Shown in pieces: positions 57,175 through 64,000 of a DNA stretch of 64,000 nt. The position numbers were made by a program, and so were the translations under genes. The first letter of the stretch is position 1. Every line of letters starts with the position of its first letter. This DNA comes from Fodinibacter sp963707895 (GTDB lineage Bacteria; Actinomycetota; Actinomycetes; Actinomycetales; Dermatophilaceae): the NCBI GenBank assembly GCA_963707895.1, contig CAVPRS010000002.1, positions 434,001-498,000 of the forward strand, read 5' to 3'. The notes beneath the pieces were generated by a model. That model was not told where the DNA came from, made no database searches, and saw only the letters and a list, made by a program, of their open reading frames with translations.

Positions 57175-58419
57175 ATGGAGGATGTCGGGGTGTCGTCGCC
57201 CGGCGGCCCTCCGGCCTCACATACGCCAAGCCACTCAAGCAGGTGGCTGGGTTCGCCGCTGGTACCTATCGCGATCTACGCGATAGCCGCCTGGTCTCAG
57301 CCGCCATGGTCATCTGGCAAGCCCCGCACCAGCCGGACCTCACTTCCGACCCCGGTTGGCACGTCGAAGGCACGCGGCCTGCCAGTCCCTCGTACTGGCA
57401 GGTCCTTTCCAACTGGGACGGGCAGTGGTTCAAGACGATCGCGCTGCACGGCTACGAAGGGGCGGACCTCGGCGGCGTGCCTACTCAGACGTCCTTGGCC
57501 TTTCCTCCCGGGTTCCCTCTCTTGGTGGGCGCCTTCATGCGGCTTACGGGGGTCGTTCGAGGTCGTCGCATCGGTCCTCAGCACTGTGGCCGCGGGAGTG
57601 GGCATGGTGCTGTTGCACAGGTGGCTTCGGGAGACACGCGGCGCCACAGTCGCACTGGTTGCAGTGGCAGTGCTCTCGTTCTTCCCCTCGTCTCCCGTGT
57701 TCCAGATGGCCTACAGCGACGGGCTCGCCCTGGCAATGCTGGTCGTGGCGACCCGCGCCGCCGTCGATCGCCGATGGGCACTTCTTTTCGTGGCCTCCGC
57801 GGCCCTGACGTTTACCCGACCGGTCCTGCTCGCCCTGGTGCTATTCATCCTGGTCCTGGAGTGGCTCCGACCCAGGACTGACACAGGGGGTCGCCGCCTG
57901 GATCCAACATCCGTCCTGGCAGCTTGCGGCCTGAGCCTGATGGCGTTCGCCTGGCCGGCCATCGCCGGTTTGATCGCGCACTCGCCCATGGCCTACTTCG
58001 ACACACTCGCGGCGTGGACGGGGAATGGCCGGACAGGGGAGGGCTGGTTCATCGGTTTGTGGAACTTGGGACTCCACCTCGAAGCGGCGCTCATGGTGGC
58101 GCTCGTCATCATGATCTTCTATCTACGATGGCGCCGACGAGGAGATGACACCCCGCCGGACCACTTGGGTGCATGGGCAGGAATTTACATGCTCTTCGTC
58201 TTGATGACGACGCCACCGGGCACCGGCATCATCCGACACGCGCTCCTCACACTGGTCCCGCTGGGCACCTTCGGCCCGATGAGCACCCGCCAGCTCTCCG
58301 GCAGAGCCCGCGCAGCATTGCTGGGGGTTGTTCTCGTGGCGGAACTGGCTCTCCAGTGGTGGTGGGTCGCCAACGTTCTCATCGTGAACGACTCGCCATC
58401 GGAGTCGCTTCTGCCCTAA
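57175..58419 (+). CDS. PIG-V/COG5542-like mannosyltransferase, two frame breaks
   Basis: A roughly 415-residue GT-C membrane enzyme. After ATG 57175 and helix SPLVPIAIYAIAAW the frame shifts near 57297. The diagnostic loop is YWQVLSNWDGQWFKTIALHGYEG, the W-D-x-x-W/Y motif of PIG-V/GPI mannosyltransferase II relatives. A second shift lies near 57548, in a G-run, before SFEVVASVLSTVAAGVGMVLLHRWL. Then come SFFPSSPVFQMAYSDGLALAM, with the second conserved loop (Y-S-E/D), and about eight helices to LQWWWVANVLIV. Likely uses polyprenyl-P-mannose or a similar donor on the outer face. Confidence 0.77.
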   Translation: MEDVGVSSPGGPPASHTPSHSSRWLGSPLVPIAIYAIAAWSQPPWSSGKPRTSRTSLPTPVGTSKARGLPVPRTGRSFPTGTGSGSRRSRCTATKGRTSAACLLRRPWPFLPGSLSWWAPSCGLRGSFEVVASVLSTVAAGVGMVLLHRWLRETRGATVALVAVAVLSFFPSSPVFQMAYSDGLALAMLVVATRAAVDRRWALLFVASAALTFTRPVLLALVLFILVLEWLRPRTDTGGRRLDPTSVLAACGLSLMAFAWPAIAGLIAHSPMAYFDTLAAWTGNGRTGEGWFIGLWNLGLHLEAALMVALVIMIFYLRWRRRGDDTPPDHLGAWAGIYMLFVLMTTPPGTGIIRHALLTLVPLGTFGPMSTRQLSGRARAALLGVVLVAELALQWWWVANVLIVNDSPSESLLP

Positions 58420-58484
58420 CCGGCAGGCTCCCTGACTTGGGCTGCCGCGGCCCTTGCGCTGTAAGCCGTGGCATACGTTGAGCC

Positions 58485-58949
58485 TCAGCCAGATCGCGGT
58501 CGGCGCGGCCTGAAGGTCAGCCTGAGATGGCCCAGGAAACTGAACGTGAAGATTGGGATGAACACGATCAGTTGGGCAATGAAGGGCGCGATCCCGAAGC
58601 CCTCGACTAGCGCAGGAACGCCGATGAAACTCATGGCCGCGCCGGTCCACCAGATCCCCATGAAGGTCAGGAACTGCCTCGGCAGCGGTCCCTCTGCAAC
58701 GAAGACGTGCCGGCGGTAGACCGGAAACGCGTAGCAGATTGCGACCACCTGCGAGGCAGCAACTGCCGCCATGTAGGGAACGTCAGCCACGAGGGCGCCC
58801 GCAAGGACGCACAGGTACACCACCTGCGTCGTGCCTCCCGCAAGTCCATAACGCACGACCGTGGGCCACGATTGCCACATGCGGCCCATGCGGGATCGCG
58901 GGAGGACCGCAAGGACGGGTACGTCGATGGGGACCACTACCTGTGCCAC
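58485..58949 (-). CDS. GtrA-family membrane protein
   Basis: A 154-residue protein with four membrane helices: YGLAGGTTQVVYLCVLAGALV; AVAASQVVAICYAFPVYRRHVF; FLTFMGIWWTGAAMSFIG; LIVFIPIFTFSFLGHLRLTF. The F-x-x-x-R-x-W/H-V-F and F-L-x-x-R-x-x-F patterns are those of GtrA, which is thought to flip or help use polyprenyl-phosphate-linked sugars together with a GtrB-type GT2. A suitable GT2 is encoded at 55881. The frame is intact. Confidence 0.87.
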   Translation of the reverse strand: MAQVVVPIDVPVLAVLPRSRMGRMWQSWPTVVRYGLAGGTTQVVYLCVLAGALVADVPYMAAVAASQVVAICYAFPVYRRHVFVAEGPLPRQFLTFMGIWWTGAAMSFIGVPALVEGFGIAPFIAQLIVFIPIFTFSFLGHLRLTFRPRRPRSG

Positions 58950-59119
58950 GGCTCCTCCTCATGCCGCGCGTGATGCACGGTGGACCCACGCTAGGTGCGG
59001 CGAATCGCCAGGCCAATAGGAGCGGCTCACTCTTGGCCGTTCGGACGACCCTCCGTGGCCGGATGATTGAGTCGGTCGACCGAGACGCGCCAGTCGTTTG
59101 ACGCCCGGTGAGCCCCGCG

Positions 59120-60901
59120 TCAGCACCCCAGCTTCTGCGCGACGGTGGACCTGGGTCTGAGAACCTCCATGCGAATCCCCCGCCACTCCGGCGGGCCTTG
59201 GGTTGGTGAGAACGTGGCTACTCGGTCGTAGTCGACATCAAGGTCCAAGAGACCCCGGGTGAACGCTTCGCTCACATCCCAAGGATTGTCATCAGCGTGA
59301 ATCAGCCACGCCCCAGCGCGCTCCTCACAGCTTTCCCAGGCGAGAGATGATGCCGCAGCTGCCTCTGCTCGGGGGAAGATTCCGAAGAAGAACGCACGGC
59401 CCACCGGGTGCGGCCCCAGTTGGAACCGGTAGCCGGATCCGATCCCCGTCAGGTCTACAACCGGTGTCCGGTCCGTGATCCCGCCAGCACTTCTGACGTC
59501 CGACAACAGGTCCAACACCGCCGCGTCCGGCGATGTGAGCATGAGGGTTCCCCCTGCGACGCCGACGTCCCTCATCGGACCGCCTTCCGGGCCGAGGCCG
59601 ACTTGCGCAACGAGCATCGCAAGGAACGTCGCCGAAACCGACAGGCAGATGGCACTCGTGAGCAGCGCTCTGAACCGCTGCACTCCTCCCGATCCGTTCG
59701 AACAGCGGGCGACAATCACTGCGGCGAGCACCCAGAAGGTCGACGCGAGCGCCATCGTCTCCGTGAAGGGCAAGTTCGTTCCCACGCTGGCTACATAGGG
59801 CGCGACGGCCAAGAGCGCCAGGAGGGAGATCAGGCGCCTGTCCTTCGTGAGCGGCGCGTCACCCCGCCGACCGTGTGCAAGCAGGATGGCAAAGGCCCAC
59901 GCTGGAATGACCAGGGCCATCGGGAGGACGGCATTTGGGTCGCCGTTCACGGGGAACCTCAGTGGGGAGGACACGACGATGGCGACTGCGAGCAAGAACG
60001 CCACGACGGTCGCCGCGATCACGAGGGATGACAATCGTGGTCGCCGACTGTGCACGAAGTCAGCCAGCAGACCGGTGGCCAGCAACGGAAAGCCCAACAG
60101 GACGAAACCAGCCAGATCTGGAGGGACCAGGCCCAGCATTCCGCGCACGGATGTATACCCACTCAAAAGCTGGATCTGGGTGTAACCCCGATACAGGTAC
60201 GTCACTGTTTCGATCGCGTCCATTCGCGAGATGAGCATTGTGGTCCCAGCGGCCAGCAAGACCCCTAGCGCAGTCGCCGCAGCCAAGACCTTCGTCACCG
60301 ACTTGGCAGCCAGCAATACGCACGGGACCACGATCATCACAGCAACGCCCGTCGTAGGACGCGCCACGACCGCTAGCCACACTGCAGTTCCCAGTAGGAG
60401 CCCGGCCCGCCACGCGTGGCCGCGCGAGACCCACACCAGAGCAACCGCCACCAGCATCAGCGCCAGGAAGCTGATGCTCCGGTAACTTGGCACGCGGACG
60501 TTGATCGCGCACGCGCTGACCACCGACGCGACGACCACAATGATTCCCCAGCCACGTCCGGACGCACCCGTCCCCCGGGGTTCGCGCCACTCTTCGACGT
60601 AGCGCAGCACCTCATAGGCCATCCATCCGGCAGTGGTACCCAGCACCACGAGCCCGAGGACCCTAAGTAGCGCGATGTCTTGACCAAGGGCCGCGTACGC
60701 AGGATGGACGAGGAAGCCGAACAAGAAGACTTCCCCGTTATCGCGGTTCGCACCCGGGTCGGCGATCAACGACAAGAAGTAGCTCTCGTCGACGAAGTCC
60801 AGCCCATAACGCGCCAGCAGGAGCGCCGCGCCGAATACTGCGGCAGCCAAGAGAGCTACGACGTGCACGTACGACAACCGAGGACGGTCGACCGGTGGCA
60901 T
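59120..60901 (-). CDS. Large polytopic membrane protein, GT-C-like, intact paralogue of 52129 gene
   Basis: A roughly 593-residue protein. Start ATG 60901 has GGGGGA nine bases upstream; GTG 60907 is also open. Helix 1 (VHVVALLAAAVFGAALLLARYG) is followed by the acidic loop LDFVDESYFLSLIADPG, which has the D-E pair expected of a GT-C catalytic loop. About eleven further helices run to residue 445. The soluble C-terminal domain has VVDLTGIGSGYRFQLGPHPVGRAFFFGIFPRAEA and MEVLRPRSTVAQKLGC. The shared R-A-F-F-F motif identifies it as a paralogue of the broken gene at 52129-53961. Codon use is less GC-biased than in the housekeeping genes. Confidence 0.68.
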   Translation of the reverse strand: MPPVDRPRLSYVHVVALLAAAVFGAALLLARYGLDFVDESYFLSLIADPGANRDNGEVFLFGFLVHPAYAALGQDIALLRVLGLVVLGTTAGWMAYEVLRYVEEWREPRGTGASGRGWGIIVVVASVVSACAINVRVPSYRSISFLALMLVAVALVWVSRGHAWRAGLLLGTAVWLAVVARPTTGVAVMIVVPCVLLAAKSVTKVLAAATALGVLLAAGTTMLISRMDAIETVTYLYRGYTQIQLLSGYTSVRGMLGLVPPDLAGFVLLGFPLLATGLLADFVHSRRPRLSSLVIAATVVAFLLAVAIVVSSPLRFPVNGDPNAVLPMALVIPAWAFAILLAHGRRGDAPLTKDRRLISLLALLAVAPYVASVGTNLPFTETMALASTFWVLAAVIVARCSNGSGGVQRFRALLTSAICLSVSATFLAMLVAQVGLGPEGGPMRDVGVAGGTLMLTSPDAAVLDLLSDVRSAGGITDRTPVVDLTGIGSGYRFQLGPHPVGRAFFFGIFPRAEAAAASSLAWESCEERAGAWLIHADDNPWDVSEAFTRGLLDLDVDYDRVATFSPTQGPPEWRGIRMEVLRPRSTVAQKLGC

Positions 60902-61017
60902 CCTCACATGTCCCCCTCCGACGCCACCCCTGATCCGCCGGAAACGCTACCCGCACGGGATGAGAAGCGCAGACGAATCATTGATCGCCCCGTGCTGCCC
61001 GGATGTCAATCACCGGG

Positions 61018-63279
61018 TCAGGACTCGAGGAGGGCCGACAGCACGGACGAGTAGTCGTCGGTCCAGCTGAGGCGAGCCGGGCCAGCCGGCCGCCACTCGT
61101 GCTGGTCCCGCAGGGCTGCCGTGCTGCTGGCGTTCCCCGTCACCATGACCCAGGTGGAGTCGACGGCCGGCGGCACGGCCCCGGTGGCCTGCCTCACCGA
61201 GGTGGTCCAGCCGAGGTGGTCCGCCGATGCCGCGACGACGGGCTCGAGGTCGAGGTAGCGGTTGCTGACGTGGACCATGATCGTCCCGCCGGGCGACAGC
61301 TTGCTCGCGTAGAGGTCGAAGGCCTCCTGCGTGAGCAGGTGCACCGGGACGGCGTCCGAGCTGAAGGCGTCCAGCACGATGAGGTCGTAGGCCCCGTCCG
61401 GTGCCTCCTTGAGGCGCAGACGACCGTCGCCGACCACGGTGGAGACCGCGGCCCGGGAGTCGCGCAGGTAGGTGAACAACGCGGGGTCCTCGGCCATCGA
61501 CACGATCTCGGGATCGATCTCGTAGAACGCCATGGAGTCCCCCGGCTCGCCATAGGCGGCGATGGTGCCGGTGCCGAGCCCGATGACCGCGGTGCTCGTG
61601 GGGTTCAGGGCGCTCATCACGTCGCCGAGCGGCCCGGAGCGGGAGTAGTACATCGTCGGCTCTGCGGGGTTCGCGAGGACCTGGCTGCCGTGCGAGGTGT
61701 TGCCGTGCTGGAGTCGTCGGACGCCATCGGCATCCGAGACCCGGTAGGAGCCGTAGAAGGTGCGCACCGTCTCGACCGTCCCGACCTCGCCGACGCCGGT
61801 CAGCACGACGACGAGCAGGACCATCCCGATGCCGAGGGACACGGGCGACTTCGCCGCCAGCCAGGCGCCGGCGATGGCAACGGCTGCGAGGACGGCGATC
61901 CACCAGGAGCCGGCCGCAACGGCCGCCAGGCCGACGAGCAGGATGCCGGCTGCCGCGATGGCCATCCCCTGCAGACCGATGGCCCCACGGCGGCCGTAGC
62001 GACGGGCGAGCGGGGACTGTGCGGCGCCCAGGATGCCGATGCCGAGCAGCAGGGCCGCCAGCAGCGCACCGGGGTACTCCCACACCCGGTCGAAGGCCAT
62101 GGGGGCCACCAGCCCGTTGAGCAGGCCGCCGGCCGCACCGCCCATCGCGACGACGAGGTAGAACCGGGTGAGGTGCTCCACCGGCGGTCGCAGCGCGGCC
62201 AGCCGTGCGTGGGACACGAAGGCGACCAGGGTCAGGACCAGCAGGTCCAGGCCGATCGCGATCGTGATGGGGATGGGGAAACCGACGAACGACACCGCGA
62301 GCACGAGGGCCGCGAGCGCCACGGTTGCACGAACGAGCAACGGCGACACCGACCGCGACCGGCGCGCGAAGGCCACGACGAACGTCGCGAGGTAGAGCGC
62401 CAGGGGCACCACCCACAGCAGCGGGACCGCCGCGACATCCGTCGAGATGTGCGACGTCACCGCGAGCAGCAGCGCCGAGGGCAGGAACGCCAGACCGAAC
62501 CAGGTCAGCTGGGTGGCCCGCGCGGGCGCCGTCGGGACCGTCGGACCTGGGCAGCGGGGGCCGCCGGGCCGGGTGCGACGGCGGACACCGACCGCACCGA
62601 CCGGGTCGACCGGGCCACGACGACACCACACGCCCCGACCAGCGCGACAAAGACGACGAACCCGATCGACCACATGATCCGTTGCTGGTCGACGGTCAGC
62701 GTCCGCTCGATGACCAGCGGGTAGGCCAGGAGGCCACCGAAGCTCCCGAGGTTGCTGGCCGCGAACAGGAAGTACGGGTCGTCGCTCCTCGCCGCGGGGG
62801 TCCACGAGTACCAGCGCTGGAGCAGCGGGCCGGTCGTCGACAGCACGGCGAACGGCAGGCCGATCATCAGGGTCAGGATGGCGAGCAGCCGCAGCTCGGG
62901 CGACCCGCCCTGGCCCAGGGCCGTGGGGACGGTCACGGGGAGGACCGCCAGCGGCAGGAGGATCACGACGGCGTGCACCCACAGGTGCACCGGGCCGCCG
63001 CAGCCGGGTGGTCGCCTCGTGCACGTACAGGTACCCGAGCAGGAGGACGAGCTGGAAGAAGAGCGAGCAGGTGCTCCACACGGTGGCGGAGCCACCGAAG
63101 AGCGGCAGCACGATGCGCGCGATCATCGGCTGCACCACGAAGAGCAGGCCGGCGCCGAGGAACGCGGTCAGCGCGAAGAGGGTGGTGATGACGACCGAGC
63201 GGGCGCGGCGCACGCGGAACCCGGGAGCCACCGCGGTGGACACCCGCGGCCGCTGCACCACATCGGAATCAGCAGTCAC
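61018..63279 (-). CDS. Membrane-fused spermidine/spermine synthase-like protein, two frame breaks
   Basis: A roughly 750-residue protein. The N-terminal two-thirds is a multi-helix membrane domain (VVITTLFALTAFLGAGLLFVVQPMIARIVLPLFGG, ATVWSTCSLFFQLVLLLGYLYVHE). It breaks frame near 63003 and 62540, and between these reads DDPYFLFAASNLGSFGGLLAYP. The C-terminal third is a SpeE-type aminopropyltransferase Rossmann domain with VIGLGTGTIAAYG, AFYEIDPEIVSMA, VVGDGRLRLKEA and LIVLDAFSSDAVPVHLLT. Such fusions are widespread but their acceptor is unknown. The GxGxG and following D-P pair are intact, so methyl- or aminopropyl-transfer remains plausible. Confidence 0.83.
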   Translation of the reverse strand: MTADSDVVQRPRVSTAVAPGFRVRRARSVVITTLFALTAFLGAGLLFVVQPMIARIVLPLFGGSATVWSTCSLFFQLVLLLGYLYVHEATTRLRRPGAPVGARRRDPPAAGGPPRDRPHGPGPGRVARAAAARHPDPDDRPAVRRAVDDRPAAPALVLVDPRGEERRPVLPVRGQQPRELRWPPGLPAGHRADADRRPATDHVVDRVRRLCRAGRGVWCRRGPVDPVGAVGVRRRTRPGGPRCPGPTVPTAPARATQLTWFGLAFLPSALLLAVTSHISTDVAAVPLLWVVPLALYLATFVVAFARRSRSVSPLLVRATVALAALVLAVSFVGFPIPITIAIGLDLLVLTLVAFVSHARLAALRPPVEHLTRFYLVVAMGGAAGGLLNGLVAPMAFDRVWEYPGALLAALLLGIGILGAAQSPLARRYGRRGAIGLQGMAIAAAGILLVGLAAVAAGSWWIAVLAAVAIAGAWLAAKSPVSLGIGMVLLVVVLTGVGEVGTVETVRTFYGSYRVSDADGVRRLQHGNTSHGSQVLANPAEPTMYYSRSGPLGDVMSALNPTSTAVIGLGTGTIAAYGEPGDSMAFYEIDPEIVSMAEDPALFTYLRDSRAAVSTVVGDGRLRLKEAPDGAYDLIVLDAFSSDAVPVHLLTQEAFDLYASKLSPGGTIMVHVSNRYLDLEPVVAASADHLGWTTSVRQATGAVPPAVDSTWVMVTGNASSTAALRDQHEWRPAGPARLSWTDDYSSVLSALLES

Positions 63280-63395
63280 GGATGGAACGGTAGGGGCGCG
63301 CTGGGAGGACCGTCGGGGAACGGCTGGAAAACAGCCACTCGGCTGACCCCAGGGGTCGTGCCGGCTTGGCCCATACCGACGTCAGGGTCAGTCGG

Positions 63396-63902
63396 TCAGG
63401 CGCGGTGATCGGTCCCGACCGGTCCGCCGACGGTCGGCGGCGGCAGGGTCGCGAGGATGGCGTCGATCTGGAGGCCGGCATCCCGGTAGGCGTCGCGCAT
63501 CCGGCCGAGGACGACCAGCGCGAGGAGGGCGACGATCGCGCCGACCTGGGCGGCGCGCAGGTCGAGCGGGAGGACGTCGCGCAGCCAGGTGAGCGTCACG
63601 ACGCTCACGAGGGCGCCGATCCCCCAGATGCGCAGCGTGCCGAGCGTGGCGCGCACCGGGGTGCGGGAGGTGCGCAGCACGAGGAACACGGCGACGGCCG
63701 CGAGGCTCTCGGCGAGGACGAGGCCCTGGAAACCGGACAGCGAGGCGCTCGGCGCCGCGACGAGGGCCGCGAGGCAGAACGCCTGGGCCAGCACGCGAGC
63801 GCTGCGGGGGCCGATGGTCTGACGGACGAGGGCGGGGGCCGATGCGATGGCCAGCCGGGGGGCGCCGAGGTCAGTCGAACCGGCGAGAGCCATGTGGGCC
63901 AT
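63396..63902 (-). CDS. Small membrane protein, hypothetical
   Basis: A 168-residue protein with about four hydrophobic segments (RVLAQAFCLAALVAAP; LVLAESLAAVAVFLVL; WGIGALVSVVTLTWL; QVGAIVALLALVVLG). A cytosolic tail follows (MRDAYRDAGLQIDAILATLPPPTVGG). ATG 63902 is set by GAGGAGG six bases upstream, so the longer reading to 63986 is rejected. I do not recognise the family. It lies 117 bases upstream of the fused synthase on the same strand. Positions 63903-64000 show no gene. Confidence 0.6.
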   Translation of the reverse strand: MAHMALAGSTDLGAPRLAIASAPALVRQTIGPRSARVLAQAFCLAALVAAPSASLSGFQGLVLAESLAAVAVFLVLRTSRTPVRATLGTLRIWGIGALVSVVTLTWLRDVLPLDLRAAQVGAIVALLALVVLGRMRDAYRDAGLQIDAILATLPPPTVGGPVGTDHRA

Positions 63903-64000
63903 GCGCGACCTCCTCGGTACCTCGGTGTCCGACGACAGTGGAGACACTACGAAGCCGCTGCCCCGCGCGCCAGCCGCAACGCCCATCCATGGCCGTTCGG

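Overview
The window is about 70% G+C with very high third-position GC, GTG starts and gene content typical of a high-GC Gram-positive bacterium. The block LysM protein / Rv3235-family / secA ... hpf / comF / lpqB / mtrB / mtrA runs in the same order as the Rv3235-Rv3246 segment of Mycobacterium tuberculosis. DUF2505, DUF6912-like, WS/DGAT and Tad-pilus genes also fit Actinobacteria. The best guess is an Intrasporangiaceae-like actinomycete (Janibacter/Knoellia/Phycicoccus type); family level is inference.

Layout. 0-11 kb: two membrane transporters, leucyl aminopeptidase (pepA), an Orn/Lys/Arg decarboxylase coupled to an M20 deacylase, a tandem pair of small helical WXG-like proteins, DUF2505, and P5C dehydrogenase (pruA). 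11-14.5 kb: WS/DGAT acyltransferase, then a CpaE-like protein with a degenerate P-loop coupled to a SAF-domain protein. 14.6-23 kb: excisionase-type HTH, LysM protein, Rv3235 family, an MFS exporter, RDD protein, a repeat protein and secA. 23-28 kb: double GNAT, an orphan TadE/TadG pair, a YcaQ/AlkZ-type DNA glycosylase and a NarL-type regulator. 28-34 kb: hpf-comF-lpqB-mtrB-mtrA. 34-36 kb: a second histidine kinase/NarL-regulator pair. 36-45 kb: a near-complete Tad/Flp pilus operon on the minus strand (three Flp pilins, TadE, TadG, CpaB, CpaE, TadA, a VWA-TadB fusion, TadC); no prepilin peptidase is visible. 45-61 kb: a surface-glycan region with six large polytopic membrane proteins (GT-C-like), a PIG-V-like mannosyltransferase, a DPM1-type GT2, GtrA, an RffA/WecE sugar aminotransferase and a WecD-like acetyltransferase. 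61-64 kb: a membrane-fused spermidine-synthase-like protein and a small membrane protein.

How the genes work together. The Tad operon should build a type IVb pilus. The GT2-RffA-acetyltransferase-membrane protein operon is translationally coupled (ATGA/GTGA overlaps) and fits making and transferring a 4-acetamido-4,6-dideoxyhexose onto a surface polymer. MtrAB-LpqB, SecA and the LysM protein belong to envelope homeostasis and export.

Quality caveat. More than twenty otherwise normal genes, including pepA, mtrB, cpaE and tadB, are split by single-base indels, often in G/C or A/T runs. This looks like uncorrected sequencing error rather than mass pseudogenisation, so those genes are annotated as whole CDS with the break positions given. 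No tRNA, rRNA, CRISPR array, transposase or integrase was recognised. No gene-free stretch exceeds 300 bases; the longest (56930-57174, 45251-45465, 20000-20213) are divergent-promoter or spacer regions.
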